DNA of 64,000 nt from Natranaerovirga hydrolytica (GCF_004339095.1 NZ_SMGQ01000018.1:1-64000), one strand, 5' to 3'. Numbered from the stretch's first letter, positions 1 through 8,811 are shown. The notes: generated by a model from the letters alone, not told the origin. Program-made: numbers and translations.

Positions 1-133
1 ACCAGAGATTTGCCATCCAACTTTCTTCAGATTCCACCTCACAATGGACACCCTTGTCATTGGCTATGTCTTTCCCACTACTAGGGTAGACTAGGGACTT
101 TCACCCATTAGATTGTGCCCATACTGGGCACAC
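1..133 (-). mobile_element. Group IIC intron, 5' end (domain I), cut by window edge
   Basis: Read on the minus strand from 133, the sequence begins GTGTGCCCAGTATGGGCAC and continues with GGGTGAAAGTCCC, AAGGGTGTCC, GTGGAATCTGAAG and GGCAAATCTC. From memory, these blocks occur in the same order in domain I of bacterial group IIC introns such as the Oceanobacillus iheyensis ribozyme. The 5' splice site would be at 133/134, right after the T-tract of the ftsH terminator; group IIC introns are known to insert behind intrinsic terminators. The rest of the ribozyme and any reverse transcriptase lie beyond the left edge. Confidence 0.85.
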
Positions 134-134
134 C

Positions 135-170
135 AAAAAAACCTATAGAAAAGAATCTCTCTTCTATAGG
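135..170 (-). terminator. Intrinsic terminator after ftsH
   Basis: Minus strand: stem CCTATAGAA / TTCTATAGG (9 bp) with an 11-nt loop, followed by seven T. It starts 14 nt past the ftsH stop and is followed at once by the group IIC intron. Confidence 0.9.
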
Positions 171-184
171 CTTGTAAATTTTTA

Positions 185-2026
185 TTATACTGTTTCAGGC
201 TCTGGATCTGGATAATTATTATCAAAAATGATTTTAAACTCTTCTCCTGATATTTTTTCTTTCTCCAATAGCACTTTAGAAACTCTATGAAGAATATCCA
301 TTTTATCATTGAGAATATCTGTCGCTTCCTGATAAGCTGTCTCTATAATTCTTTTTATCTCACTATCAATGGTTGCGGCTACATTTTCACCGTAATTTCT
401 CGTATGTCCCCAATCTCTTCCAATAAACACTTCGTCACTCTCATCTCCGAACTGAATTGGACCTAATAGATCTGACATACCAAATCGTGTAACCATAGCT
501 CTTGCTATCTTCGTTGCTCTTTCAATGTCATTTGATGCACCTGTTGTTATATCATCTAACACTAATTTTTCAGCCGCTCTACCACCTAATAAGGCAATGA
601 TTTCTTGCTCCATTTTTCGCTTTGTTTCATAGTACTTATCTTCCGCTGGCAATGACATAGTATAACCACCGGCAAGTCCTGTTGGTATAATAGAAATACT
701 ATGAACAGAGTCTATCTCAGAGAGCACTTCATGCATAATGGCATGACCGGCTTCATGATATGCCGTAATCCTTTTCTCTCTTTCTGACACAACACGACTT
801 TTCTTTTCTGTTCCAATACCCACTTTGATAAATGCTTTTTGTAAATCTTCTTGTTCAATTGCTTTTTTATTTTCTCTAGCTGCATATATGGCTGCTTCAT
901 TTAGTAAGTTTTCTAAATCCGCACCTGTAAATCCAGCCGTTGTTCTTGCAACAACTTTAAAATCTACATCATCTGATATTGGCTTTCCTTTTGCATGAAC
1001 TTTTAATATTTCTTCACGCCCTTTTGCATCTGGTTTGCCAACAATCACTTTTCTATCAAATCTTCCTGGTCTTAATATCGCTGGGTCTAATATGTCTACA
1101 CGGTTTGTCGCCGCTATAACTATAATCCCTTCATTGATTCCAAAACCATCCATTTCAACTAACAATTGGTTAAGTGTTTGTTCTCTTTCATCATGGCCTC
1201 CACCTAAACCAGCACCTCTTTTTCTACCGACTGCATCAATTTCATCAATAAAAATAATACAAGGTGAATTTTTCTTTGCTTGCTCGAATAAGTCTCTAAC
1301 TCTTGACGCACCAACCCCAACAAACATTTCAACAAAGTCTGAACCAGAAATACTAAAGAAAGGTACGCCTGCTTCTCCAGAAACCGCTTTTGCAAGTAAG
1401 GTTTTACCTGTACCAGGTGAACCAACTAGCAATACACCCTTTGGTATTCTAGCACCTACTTCAACAAATTTTCTAGGATTTTTTAAGAACTCAACTAATT
1501 CTTCTAATTCTTCTTTTTCTTCATCTAAGCCTGCAACATTTTTAAAGGTAATGCTTTTTTTATCATCTACCACCATTTTGGCTTTACTTTTACCAAAATT
1601 CATTACACGGCTACCGCCGCCACCACCTTGGGCTTGATTCATTATAAAGAAAAATAAAAATATCACTAATCCTAATGCAAATATAGATGGTAATAATGAA
1701 ACCAACCAATTTGGTCTTTGAATATCACGAACATGAGAATCTACACCGTATTCTCTAGCATCAATTTCTGCTTGATGTGTATTTGTTATATAGAATTCTT
1801 CAGTTCTATTATTTTGTAAAGTAACTTGAATACTACCTGTTGGCGTTTCAGAATTCTGTATAATTTCAATTAACTCAACTTGACCTTCTTCTAAATCATT
1901 TATAAATTGATTATATCCATAGCTTGGTGTGCTTTGGTTCATTCTTTCTGTTGATAATAGTACTGCAAATAATAAAACTACTAATAATAATGCATAAAAA
2001 CTTAGGCCTTTCATATTTTTTTTCAA
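185..2026 (-). CDS. ftsH: ATP-dependent zinc metalloprotease FtsH
   Basis: Membrane-bound AAA+ protease that degrades unstable and misfolded membrane and cytosolic proteins. The 613 residues show two transmembrane segments (about 8-25 and 108-130) around a small extracytoplasmic domain, a Gly-rich linker, Walker A GSPGTGKT (202-209), Walker B ending DEID (261-264), the SRH region near 310-335 and the zinc site HEAGH (424-428). The start is TTG at 2026, because AGGAGG lies 7 nt upstream; the ATG at codon 5 is too far from it. It is last in the tilS-hpt-ftsH group, as in many Firmicutes, and ends at a strong terminator. Family length and motifs are complete. Confidence 0.97.
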   Translation of the reverse strand: MKKNMKGLSFYALLLVVLLFAVLLSTERMNQSTPSYGYNQFINDLEEGQVELIEIIQNSETPTGSIQVTLQNNRTEEFYITNTHQAEIDAREYGVDSHVRDIQRPNWLVSLLPSIFALGLVIFLFFFIMNQAQGGGGGSRVMNFGKSKAKMVVDDKKSITFKNVAGLDEEKEELEELVEFLKNPRKFVEVGARIPKGVLLVGSPGTGKTLLAKAVSGEAGVPFFSISGSDFVEMFVGVGASRVRDLFEQAKKNSPCIIFIDEIDAVGRKRGAGLGGGHDEREQTLNQLLVEMDGFGINEGIIVIAATNRVDILDPAILRPGRFDRKVIVGKPDAKGREEILKVHAKGKPISDDVDFKVVARTTAGFTGADLENLLNEAAIYAARENKKAIEQEDLQKAFIKVGIGTEKKSRVVSEREKRITAYHEAGHAIMHEVLSEIDSVHSISIIPTGLAGGYTMSLPAEDKYYETKRKMEQEIIALLGGRAAEKLVLDDITTGASNDIERATKIARAMVTRFGMSDLLGPIQFGDESDEVFIGRDWGHTRNYGENVAATIDSEIKRIIETAYQEATDILNDKMDILHRVSKVLLEKEKISGEEFKIIFDNNYPDPEPETV

Positions 2027-2075
2027 TATATTTCCTCCTCTCGTGACCTAGTAATATAAAACTAATCCATTAATC

Positions 2076-2081
2076 ATTATA
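2076..2081 (-). promoter_or_regulatory. Possible extended -10 for ftsH
   Basis: Minus strand TGGTATAAT, a TGnTATAAT extended -10, about 50 nt upstream of the ftsH start. No good -35 is seen at 17 bp. It would give ftsH its own promoter in the 125-bp gap after hpt. Confidence 0.45.
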
Positions 2082-2151
2082 CCAAACTTTCTTATGTAGG
2101 CATAAAGTTAGTTATATAAAAGATATCATAATTTAAATGTAAGTTCAATAT

Positions 2152-2670
2152 TTATTGTTCTATAACTCCTATATATGGTAAATTCCTGTACTTTTGAGCA
2201 TAATCCAATCCATATCCAACTACAAATTCATCTGGAATTTCAAATCCTACATAATCAACAGCCACATCTACTACTCTTGTTTCTGGCTTATCTAATAATG
2301 TACATATTTTCATACTGTTTGGTTTTCTTTCTTTTAGGATTTGAAGCAAATAACTTAATGTTCTTCCTGAATCTATAATATCTTCAACTACTATGATGTC
2401 TTTACCTTCAATTGAATCGTCTAAGTCTTTTACAATCTTAACAATTCCACTACTAACTTTTTCATCTCCATAGCTTGATACTGCCATAAAATCCATTGTT
2501 ACTGGAACGTCTATTTTTTTTGCTAAATCGCACATAAAAACAACTCCACCTTTTAATACACAGATTAAATGTAAAGTCTTTCCAGCGTACTCTTTTGAAA
2601 TTTCTTTAGCAATGGTTTCAATCCTCTCTGCTACTTTTTCTTCGGCTATTAATGTTTTAATTTTTTCCAT
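2152..2670 (-). CDS. hpt: Hypoxanthine phosphoribosyltransferase
   Basis: Purine salvage enzyme: hypoxanthine (and guanine) plus PRPP gives IMP or GMP, in the cytosol. The 172 residues include the PRPP-binding loop VVEDIIDSGRT (94-104) and the GGVVFMCDL region (41-49), and the length is normal for the family. The ATG lies inside the 3' end of tilS (14-nt overlap) with GGAGG about 8 nt upstream, implying translational coupling. The tilS-hpt-ftsH order is conserved in Bacillus and Clostridia. Confidence 0.96.
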   Translation of the reverse strand: MEKIKTLIAEEKVAERIETIAKEISKEYAGKTLHLICVLKGGVVFMCDLAKKIDVPVTMDFMAVSSYGDEKVSSGIVKIVKDLDDSIEGKDIIVVEDIIDSGRTLSYLLQILKERKPNSMKICTLLDKPETRVVDVAVDYVGFEIPDEFVVGYGLDYAQKYRNLPYIGVIEQ

Positions 2671-4066
2671 CTGTTATGTCCTCCATACCTAAGATTTCAA
2701 TCATAAGAATGTTCTTTGTCTGTTTTGTAACTTTATATTCATCACTGCTTCTATACCCTATAATCCATAAGATATTTTTTTCATCTGCTATAAGAAGTAT
2801 CTGATCTCTTGTTTCTTTTGGAATTTTTTCATCTATAAAAAAATCTTTGAGTTTTTTTCTTCCATTTAACCCTTTTAATTTTATAAAGTCACCAGATTTT
2901 CTTGTTCTAACACATAAAGTATTTTCTATTTTATCATAATCAAAGCATTTCGTATATGGTTTTTTTGTCATTGTAATATCTTTTTCATTTTTTAATATTT
3001 TTGTAATTATTGTCTTATTACCTTCCATAATATGAACTTTTGAAGGGATTTTTATACCATACTCTATTGCCATTTTATTCATGCTATTATTTTCATCTAT
3101 AAAAAAATCTAATGTGCTATAATTTTTTTTGACCACAATACTATTGGGTAAATTAATTTGCTTGCTGACTTCCTTATGTGCCAACTGTATTATTTGGTTG
3201 ATATGAGCCGCTTCTATATTTTTTTCTGTGGATATATGCTTTATTGCCAATTGAACCACCCTTTTTCTAATGGCAATATGTTCTTTTAAAAACCCTTCTA
3301 GGTATAGTTTAATACTATTGTTTGCTTCTTCTTTTTTAATTATTGTATATTTTTCATAAGCATATTCTTGTATAAAATCATTATCTTCTTGTAAGATGTT
3401 GGCGGTTTTAACAATCTTTTTTACAAAGTTAGGATTGATATTTTTCTCTATATAAGGAATGACATTGAGTCTTACTTTATTTCTTGTATAAATTGCTTGA
3501 TAATTACTCAAGTCTTCTCTATATGCTATATTATATTTACTCAGGTAATCCATTATTTCTTTTCTGCTTGTGTTTAATAAGGGTCTTATTATTTTACCTC
3601 TAATGGGCTGTATACCTGTTAACCCTTTTATGCCCGTTCCTCTAATTAGATTTAATAATATGGTTTCTGCATTATCATCCATATGATGCCCGACTGCAAT
3701 TTTTCCATTTATTTTTTCATTACACACTTTTAAAAAACGATTGTATCGTATGATGCGACCCGCTTCTTCCTCTGATACCTTTTCTTTTTTTGCAACTTCT
3801 TTAATATTATAATAATAGTCATAACAAGGTATTTCAAACTTTTGACACAGCGCTTTAACAAACGCAGCATCTTCTATAGCTGCCTCTTTTCTTAACCCAT
3901 GGTTAATATGTACTGCACTTAAAGTAATATTTAATGTATCCTTTAATGCGTATAAAATGTGTAATAAGCAAATTGAATCTGCTCCACCAGATACACCTAC
4001 AACAATATGATCTTCTTTATTTATCATTTTCTCTTCAATAATGTATTGTAATATTTTATCTTTCAT
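2657..4066 (-). CDS. tilS: tRNA(Ile) lysidine synthase
   Basis: Modifies C34 of tRNA-Ile(CAU) to lysidine, using ATP and lysine, so that it reads AUA. The P-loop SGGADS is at residues 26-31 of the 469-residue product, followed by an N-type ATP pyrophosphatase domain and, after about residue 370, a C-terminal TilS domain. I start at ATG 4066, preceded by a weak AGGTAG. An upstream in-frame TTG at 4126 has no ribosome binding site and would add 20 residues with no counterpart before the P-loop. The gene overlaps hpt downstream. Function is certain, the start less so. Confidence 0.94.
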   Translation of the reverse strand: MKDKILQYIIEEKMINKEDHIVVGVSGGADSICLLHILYALKDTLNITLSAVHINHGLRKEAAIEDAAFVKALCQKFEIPCYDYYYNIKEVAKKEKVSEEEAGRIIRYNRFLKVCNEKINGKIAVGHHMDDNAETILLNLIRGTGIKGLTGIQPIRGKIIRPLLNTSRKEIMDYLSKYNIAYREDLSNYQAIYTRNKVRLNVIPYIEKNINPNFVKKIVKTANILQEDNDFIQEYAYEKYTIIKKEEANNSIKLYLEGFLKEHIAIRKRVVQLAIKHISTEKNIEAAHINQIIQLAHKEVSKQINLPNSIVVKKNYSTLDFFIDENNSMNKMAIEYGIKIPSKVHIMEGNKTIITKILKNEKDITMTKKPYTKCFDYDKIENTLCVRTRKSGDFIKLKGLNGRKKLKDFFIDEKIPKETRDQILLIADEKNILWIIGYRSSDEYKVTKQTKNILMIEILGMEDITDGKN

Positions 4067-4145
4067 CAATCTACCTACTTTTACCTTTATACCTAGAATA
4101 TTACTAAAACCACTGTAATAAATCAAGTTATCTTTATATATTTTT

Positions 4146-4172
4146 GGAGCTAAGATAAAATTTCTTAGCTCC
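4146..4172. other. Perfect 10-bp inverted repeat upstream of tilS
   Basis: GGAGCTAAGA and TCTTAGCTCC separated by 7 nt. There is no T-tract on the 3' side of the stem on either strand, so it is not a standard terminator. It lies between the small gene at 4200-4379 and tilS and would fold in the tilS leader RNA. Confidence 0.6.
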
Positions 4173-4199
4173 GTACATGCACATTCCTATATATAAAAC

Positions 4200-4379
4200 T
4201 TATGCTAATGTTTCAATTAGCAATGCCAAAAATAACGCTATACTTAAACCCAGTGCTATTTTAATATAGATATATTTTTGCTTTAACATCTTTTTTCTTT
4301 TTGATGCTAAGCATTTCTTCTCATAGCCATTCAGTATTTTTTCTGCTTCTTTTACAAAGTCGTTGTTAATATTATCCAC
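4200..4379 (-). CDS. Small single-pass membrane protein, 59 aa, unknown
   Basis: Short gene between spoIIE and tilS. Minus strand GGAGG lies 6 nt before a GTG at 4379, and the frame runs 59 codons to TAA. The product begins VDNINNDFVKEAEKIL, has a Lys-rich middle (KKCLASKRKKMLKQK) and ends in a hydrophobic stretch IKIALGLSIALFLALLIETL, so it should be a tail-anchored or C-terminal single-pass membrane protein with a positive cytoplasmic side. It begins 12 nt after the spoIIE stop, so it probably shares the spoIIE transcript and may be expressed in sporulation (inference). No family recognised. Confidence 0.7.
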   Translation of the reverse strand: MDNINNDFVKEAEKILNGYEKKCLASKRKKMLKQKYIYIKIALGLSIALFLALLIETLA

Positions 4380-4391
4380 TTTGTACCTCCG

Positions 4392-6770
4392 TTATTTTTT
4401 CCATATTCTACTGACCAAAACAGTCATATCATCCCCTACTAGAGCTTGGCTTTTATCTTGCGCTTTTTCTAGTAGATAGTCTGCAATCTCTTGAGGATTT
4501 TTGCTATTTATTTCTCGTAAAGTTTTTTCTATCCATATTTCTTTTTCAATGGCTTCCTCATCTACATCTACTATGCCATCTGTAACCATTATAATCAAAT
4601 CGCCTTCATACAGTTTCTTTGTTGTGGTATCAAAATCCACTTTGTTTAACATTCCCACTGGCAAAGTAGTTGATTTTATGGTTTCCACACTATTTTCTCT
4701 CTTAATAAATGTTGGCGCTGCTCCAATTTTTATGAATTCACATAATCCTGTATGCAGATCCATAACACTCATATCCAAAGTAGAAAATGAATGCTCATTT
4801 GATTTTAATACCAAAACTGAATTAATCATTTTTATAGCTGTTTTTTTATCAAATCCAGCTTCCATAAATTGTTCTAATAATTCAATTGCTGCCTCACTTT
4901 CTTTACAAGCTTTTAAACCTGTTCCCATTCCATCTGATAAGGATAATATGGTTTGTCCATTTTGTAGTTCTAAAAAAGAAAAGTTATCTCCTGATACTTT
5001 CTCACCTATTTTTGTTGATTTTGCTAACCCTTGAATGGTTCTAAATAATTTTTCTTCAACATATTTTATGGTTACATATTCTTCAGAGATGGTTAATTTT
5101 GCATTTTCACACAACTTCATTTTTTTACCTAACACTTTAGAAATACCAGTGGCTAATTCCTTAGAAGGCAACATGTTTTGATTCAGTACTTTTACAGTAA
5201 TATAAACATCTCTTCTTTTATTTTGATTCTCAATAACCATTGTATTTTTTATTTTAATTGGATACTTCCTCAGTTCCATCTCAATTCTTTTTTCTAATTG
5301 TTTTTCCATTCCAATATCGCTGTACATTTCTTTAGAAAAATTTTCAATAATATTTGAAACACCCATTAATTGTTCTGATACTAACTCTCTACTTTCTATA
5401 ATTCTATTATGCCAAGATAAGTTGATTTTAAATAGCTCAAAGAGTCTATTGGTGGTAGATACAAATTCATCTAATTTTATACACTTATCATAGAAATCTT
5501 TTGGAACATCATTTTTATGGATTTTTCCCTTTTTTTCTGCTGCTGATAATATACTAAAGGCCGCTTTATAGGTATCGTAGAATTCTTTTTTCCAACACAA
5601 TGAGCACATACTGCAATTTTTACATACTTTTTCTGCTACCTCATCAAATATTTTATTAACGTCTTCTTGAGATAATCCTTCTTTTTTATCTGAAAGAGCG
5701 CTAAAGGTTTCTGATAACTTTTTAAAAGATGTAGCAAATTGGTTCAGCCTTTCATTTGTAATTTGCTGAAATTTTATTTTATAATCGTCTTTACTAATAG
5801 TCACTTTTTCTTTATTCAATTGTACGATCCATTGTTTGGGCATAAACAGAAACATTAGGATACTAATAATCAATGCCCGAGTTGTATCATAGAGCAGTAG
5901 GTCTGGAACAAAGTAATATCCAACAAGTATCGTCCCCATTGCTAATCCTATACTGGTTCCTATTTTTCCTATTTCTTTGAATAATCCTGATACTAAGCCA
6001 ATGACACCTAACGCTCCAATAACACTTGGTTCGTAAACACCTACACTAGCTAAAACAGTCCCAATCACTATACCCACTACAGAACTTGCTCCCACACCAA
6101 AGCAATAACCAAAATACAATAATGAAAAAAAGATTCCTATTTCTTTAAATGAAAAGTTGAACACTTCAATATTTGTAATGCCTATAATAACCGTTGCAAG
6201 TAAAATGGCTAGACTAATAATTAATTCATTGCTTAAAGATTCTTTTTTCTCACTGTTAAGCAGATACGAAATGCTTTTGTTGTATATAAAGATTAATGTA
6301 ATTACAATGATGCTTTCAAACAAAGATAATGCTATATAATGCATTTCTTGACTTTGTATAAAATTAAAAAAGGCTCCTATTCCAAACGTACTGATTCCCG
6401 CTATTAAACTAATTTTTGTTAAGCTCATCTTTTTATGTCTGATTTCTAAATACGTGCTAATCGTTAGCATAATCATTATTATCGTAAAGTATTTAATAAA
6501 GTCTATTGTATTGGCAAATGTTATTAACCCTACTATTGTACTAATAAAAATAAATACCCTACTTTTTTTATCTAAGTACATAACGGCGTAATAAGCTAAA
6601 ATAATGGGATTAATTTGAAATATAGTAATGCTACTCAATATAAAAGCTAAAAAACTCATCAGTATTTTTTTCGTGTATGCTTTTGCTGTTTTCTCTAAAT
6701 GAATCGGGGGTTTCCTTCTTTTAGATGATTGGGGTTGTTTTTCTAAAAGCGTATTTTCATATACATCCAT
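4392..6770 (-). CDS. spoIIE: Stage II sporulation protein E (PP2C phosphatase)
   Basis: Membrane serine phosphatase that dephosphorylates SpoIIAA to release sigma F in the forespore, and interacts with FtsZ at the polar septum. The 792 residues comprise an N-terminal region with about ten membrane helices (roughly 35-315), a central region with a CxxC-type cluster (CKNCSMCSLC) and a C-terminal PP2C domain with metal-binding DG at 613-614 (DGMGTG), VTDG (729-732) and GDD (779-781). AGAGGTGA precedes the ATG. It has its own Spo0A-type promoter at 6902-6934. It is close to the B. subtilis length (about 827). Confidence 0.96.
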   Translation of the reverse strand: MDVYENTLLEKQPQSSKRRKPPIHLEKTAKAYTKKILMSFLAFILSSITIFQINPIILAYYAVMYLDKKSRVFIFISTIVGLITFANTIDFIKYFTIIMIMLTISTYLEIRHKKMSLTKISLIAGISTFGIGAFFNFIQSQEMHYIALSLFESIIVITLIFIYNKSISYLLNSEKKESLSNELIISLAILLATVIIGITNIEVFNFSFKEIGIFFSLLYFGYCFGVGASSVVGIVIGTVLASVGVYEPSVIGALGVIGLVSGLFKEIGKIGTSIGLAMGTILVGYYFVPDLLLYDTTRALIISILMFLFMPKQWIVQLNKEKVTISKDDYKIKFQQITNERLNQFATSFKKLSETFSALSDKKEGLSQEDVNKIFDEVAEKVCKNCSMCSLCWKKEFYDTYKAAFSILSAAEKKGKIHKNDVPKDFYDKCIKLDEFVSTTNRLFELFKINLSWHNRIIESRELVSEQLMGVSNIIENFSKEMYSDIGMEKQLEKRIEMELRKYPIKIKNTMVIENQNKRRDVYITVKVLNQNMLPSKELATGISKVLGKKMKLCENAKLTISEEYVTIKYVEEKLFRTIQGLAKSTKIGEKVSGDNFSFLELQNGQTILSLSDGMGTGLKACKESEAAIELLEQFMEAGFDKKTAIKMINSVLVLKSNEHSFSTLDMSVMDLHTGLCEFIKIGAAPTFIKRENSVETIKSTTLPVGMLNKVDFDTTTKKLYEGDLIIMVTDGIVDVDEEAIEKEIWIEKTLREINSKNPQEIADYLLEKAQDKSQALVGDDMTVLVSRIWKK

Positions 6771-6901
6771 ACTTTCACCTCTTTATATTTATAAATATAG
6801 TTATCATTACTCTTGTACTTTGTTTAATTAGTTAGCCATTTTTTTCAAAACAAGTTATCATAACCATACCTTTCACTCATTTTTAGGAGTGCTAAGTCAG
6901 T

Positions 6902-6934
6902 ATTATAGATGATTTAATATAAAATGTTTGTCAA
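6902..6934 (-). promoter_or_regulatory. spoIIE promoter, TTGACA-N21-TATAAT, with 0A-box-like site
   Basis: Minus strand -35 TTGACA (6929-6934) and -10 TATAAT (6902-6907) are both perfect but 21 bp apart instead of 17. Wide 21-22 bp spacing is the known hallmark of Spo0A-activated sigma-A promoters spoIIE and spoIIG in Bacillus. TTTTGACAAAC over the -35 differs at one base from the Spo0A box TTCGACA. It lies 131 bp before the spoIIE ATG. Confidence 0.8.
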
Positions 6935-7148
6935 AAGTTGAATTTGTTTTTAAAAACTTTTAGACATATTTTTTTCTTTCAATGCTTCATAATCGAATAG
7001 AGGGATTTATGATTTGGGTTAGGTCCATTGGAATTGCCCATTTTTACATATAAAGCTCTTAAATTCATTGTTTCCAATTTATGGAATTCTAAACCATTAG
7101 AACTGTGGTTATTTTAAAATATACATGCTTAAGATTTGATTTTCAGAA
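6935..7148. other. Intergenic, no gene seen
   Basis: AT-rich stretch between the spoIIE promoter and the tRNA-Met terminator. No open frame with a ribosome binding site and no clear hairpin was found. Confidence 0.5.
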
Positions 7149-7185
7149 CAAAAAACCCCTTATGGTTTGAATACACCATAAAGGG
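7149..7185 (-). terminator. Intrinsic terminator after tRNA-Met
   Basis: Minus strand CCCTTTATGG / CCATAAGGGG (10 bp, one G-T) with a 10-nt loop, then a T-tract. It ends the divIC/tRNA transcript before the spoIIE promoter. Confidence 0.9.
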
Positions 7186-7190
7186 TCTAG

Positions 7191-7264
7191 TAGCGGAGAA
7201 CGGAATCGAACCGCCGACACTACGGGTATGAACCGTATGCTCTAGCCATCTGAGCTACTCCGCC
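7191..7264 (-). tRNA. tRNA-Met (CAU), elongator
   Basis: 74-nt cloverleaf on the minus strand: acceptor GGCGGAG / CTCCGCT, D arm with TAGCTCAGATGGCTAGA, anticodon stem TACGG / CCGTA around TTCATAC, and T loop GGTTCGATTCC. Anticodon CAT. The anticodon stem lacks the three G-C pairs of initiator tRNA, and the sequence resembles elongator Met rather than Ile2. CCA is not encoded. A tRNA-Met between divIC and spoIIE is common in Clostridia. Confidence 0.95.
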
Positions 7265-7317
7265 ATTTGTGTTGCGATTCATTATTATACATAGGATTTT
7301 ATTGGTTGTCAACTTTT

Positions 7318-7614
7318 TTAATGATTTTCAGGTAATAATATAATCTCGTCTTCTTTTATTAAGCCTAGTTTTTCTCTAGCAAGCTTTTCTATGTACTCCT
7401 CTGAGTGGATATAGGCTTCTTGTTCTTTTATTTCTTCTTGCTTTTCTATTTCTATCTGAATCAGCTGGTTTAATTCTTCTTCTCTTCTTTCAAGCTCTAT
7501 ATTCTCACTATACAATGTTGATATTCTAAGGAATATGACTGTAATAAACATCACAAGTAATACCATTAAAGGTTTTATACTATTTGATTTTCTTCTTTTT
7601 TTCTTTGACTTCAC
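7318..7614 (-). CDS. divIC: Septum formation initiator, DivIC/FtsB family
   Basis: Small bitopic division protein that works with FtsL and DivIB at the septum. The 98 residues show a basic N-terminus (KSKKKRRKSNS), one membrane helix (about 14-32), a coiled coil (about 36-65) and the family's C-terminal EEYIEKLAREKLGLIKEDE. The start is GTG at 7614 with AGAGGTGA 6 nt upstream. It lies between yabQ and tRNA-Met, the usual divIC place. Confidence 0.93.
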   Translation of the reverse strand: MKSKKKRRKSNSIKPLMVLLVMFITVIFLRISTLYSENIELERREEELNQLIQIEIEKQEEIKEQEAYIHSEEYIEKLAREKLGLIKEDEIILLPENH

Positions 7615-7649
7615 AGTATCACCTCTTTATCATTTACAACTTAATACAA

Positions 7650-8138
7650 TCATATTTTCTTTACTAATATTTTAACTGTTTTTTGGGTTTTTTTCAATTG
7701 TTTATGAATTGCTTTGAATACTTTTTTTAATAAAGAAAAAAAAACTTTTAAATATCCAAAGATAAATCTTAATATAGTTGTAAAGGGTCTGAAAAGAATG
7801 GTTATTATTTTTTTTAATATAGAAAGTATGAAGTTAATCAATTTAGCCACATATGTTACCAACATTTTACTGAACAAGGAAAAATACGTCATCAAACCAA
7901 TAATGACTCCGATTATAATATACCCTCTTATAATCCCATTATTCTGTTTAAATAATGTTATAAATAATATCATACTGCTAATGATCCAAAAAAGCATATC
8001 TTCTATATTGATTACAAAATTAGAATGTTTGATTATCCTGCGAAAAATCCTGATACAGTCATAAAACAAACCAATAACAATGCCTGTACCTATAGCAACC
8101 AAAAATACCTGACTTTGAATTTTAATAAATTCACTCAA
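7650..8138 (-). CDS. yabQ: Spore cortex biosynthesis protein YabQ
   Basis: Membrane protein needed for cortex formation in Bacillus. The 162 residues show about four hydrophobic helices and a basic amphipathic tail (KKVFKAIHKQLKKTQK); the N-terminal FLVAIGTGIVIGLFYDCIRI is the typical YabQ start region. Translation appears to begin at TTG (8138), 7 nt after AGAGGTG; no ATG or GTG fits. It lies 12 nt downstream of yabP, in one operon with yabP and divIC. Confidence 0.92.
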   Translation of the reverse strand: MSEFIKIQSQVFLVAIGTGIVIGLFYDCIRIFRRIIKHSNFVINIEDMLFWIISSMILFITLFKQNNGIIRGYIIIGVIIGLMTYFSLFSKMLVTYVAKLINFILSILKKIITILFRPFTTILRFIFGYLKVFFSLLKKVFKAIHKQLKKTQKTVKILVKKI

Positions 8139-8150
8139 ATAACTACACCT

Positions 8151-8435
8151 CTATCTAAATAATCTTCCAAGTAGTGAGCCACCTGATTTATTATACATAT
8201 TTTGATTACTATAAATGACACTTTCTATTTCGCCATCAATATCAACTTCTCCTTTTTCTACGCTTAACCGATTAACATGAAGGTCTAAGCCCTTAATACT
8301 TAACATACCTAATTCCGTTTCTAACACAACTTCATCTGCATCAAAAGATAAAACATCTATAACGCCTGTAATTAATCCAGAATTTCTATTGTTAATTGTT
8401 ATTTTATGACCGTGTTTCACCATTTTATCGTCCAT
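8151..8435 (-). CDS. yabP: Sporulation protein YabP
   Basis: 94-residue YabP-family protein, needed with YabQ for spore cortex assembly in Bacillus. It has the family core NNRNSGLITGVIDVLSFD and a middle beta-rich part (VVLETELGMLSIKGLDLHV). The ATG is preceded by GAGGAGG. The ribosome binding site can pair with an upstream complementary segment (see 8442-8482), which may delay translation. It is directly upstream of yabQ and divIC. Confidence 0.94.
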   Translation of the reverse strand: MDDKMVKHGHKITINNRNSGLITGVIDVLSFDADEVVLETELGMLSIKGLDLHVNRLSVEKGEVDIDGEIESVIYSNQNMYNKSGGSLLGRLFR

Positions 8436-8441
8436 TTTAAA

Positions 8442-8482
8442 CCTCCTCTAATTCATGCTTTTATACTTCATTATATTAGAGG
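8442..8482 (-). promoter_or_regulatory. Stem covering the yabP ribosome binding site
   Basis: Minus strand CCTCTAAT (8475-8482) pairs perfectly with ATTAGAGG (8445-8452), and the second arm contains part of the yabP Shine-Dalgarno AGAGGAGG. The 22-nt loop is AT-rich. It may mask translation initiation; this is inferred from complementarity only. Confidence 0.45.
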
Positions 8483-8571
8483 TTGTTTAATTTTATTCTT
8501 AAGTATCTGGGTTAATTTTTAAAAGTCATCTGCTCAAACAATAAAAACTCTACCACAAGCATTAAGTCTTC

Positions 8572-8811
8572 TTACAATACCTTATACATTTCTTTTGCTT
8601 CATCTTTTTTACTTGTTTCTTTAACATTTATGACTTCTACTTTTATTGTTTTTGTTCCAAATTGAATCTCAATAACATCTCCTTCTTTAACCTCTAAAGA
8701 AGACTTCGCTACTTTATCATTTACAATTACTCTGCCTGCTGAACAAGCTTCATTAGCAACACTTCTTCTTTTTATAAGCCTAGATACCTTTAAGTACTTG
8801 TCTAATCTCAT
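8572..8811 (-). CDS. rqcP: S4-domain RNA-binding protein RqcP (YabO)
   Basis: 79-residue S4 protein that binds 50S subunits carrying stalled nascent chains and supports C-terminal Ala tailing in ribosome quality control. The S4 fold is plain: MRLDKYLKVSRLIKRRSVAN, GRVIVNDKVAKSS, VKEGDVIEI. The start is ATG 8811 with AGGAAGTG upstream; longer in-frame starts would run into a dispersed repeat (8836-8930). The yabO-yabP-yabQ-divIC order is conserved. A repeat copy, not the hup terminator, is directly upstream. Confidence 0.95.
   Translation of the reverse strand: MRLDKYLKVSRLIKRRSVANEACSAGRVIVNDKVAKSSLEVKEGDVIEIQFGTKTIKVEVINVKETSKKDEAKEMYKVL

Noticed and set aside
1035-1637. 200-codon open frame on the plus strand inside ftsH
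   Set aside because: Antisense shadow of a fully conserved ftsH; no ribosome binding site and low-complexity Ser/Pro/Thr product.
4146-4172. Intrinsic terminator before tilS
   Set aside because: The stem is perfect but no T-tract follows on either strand.
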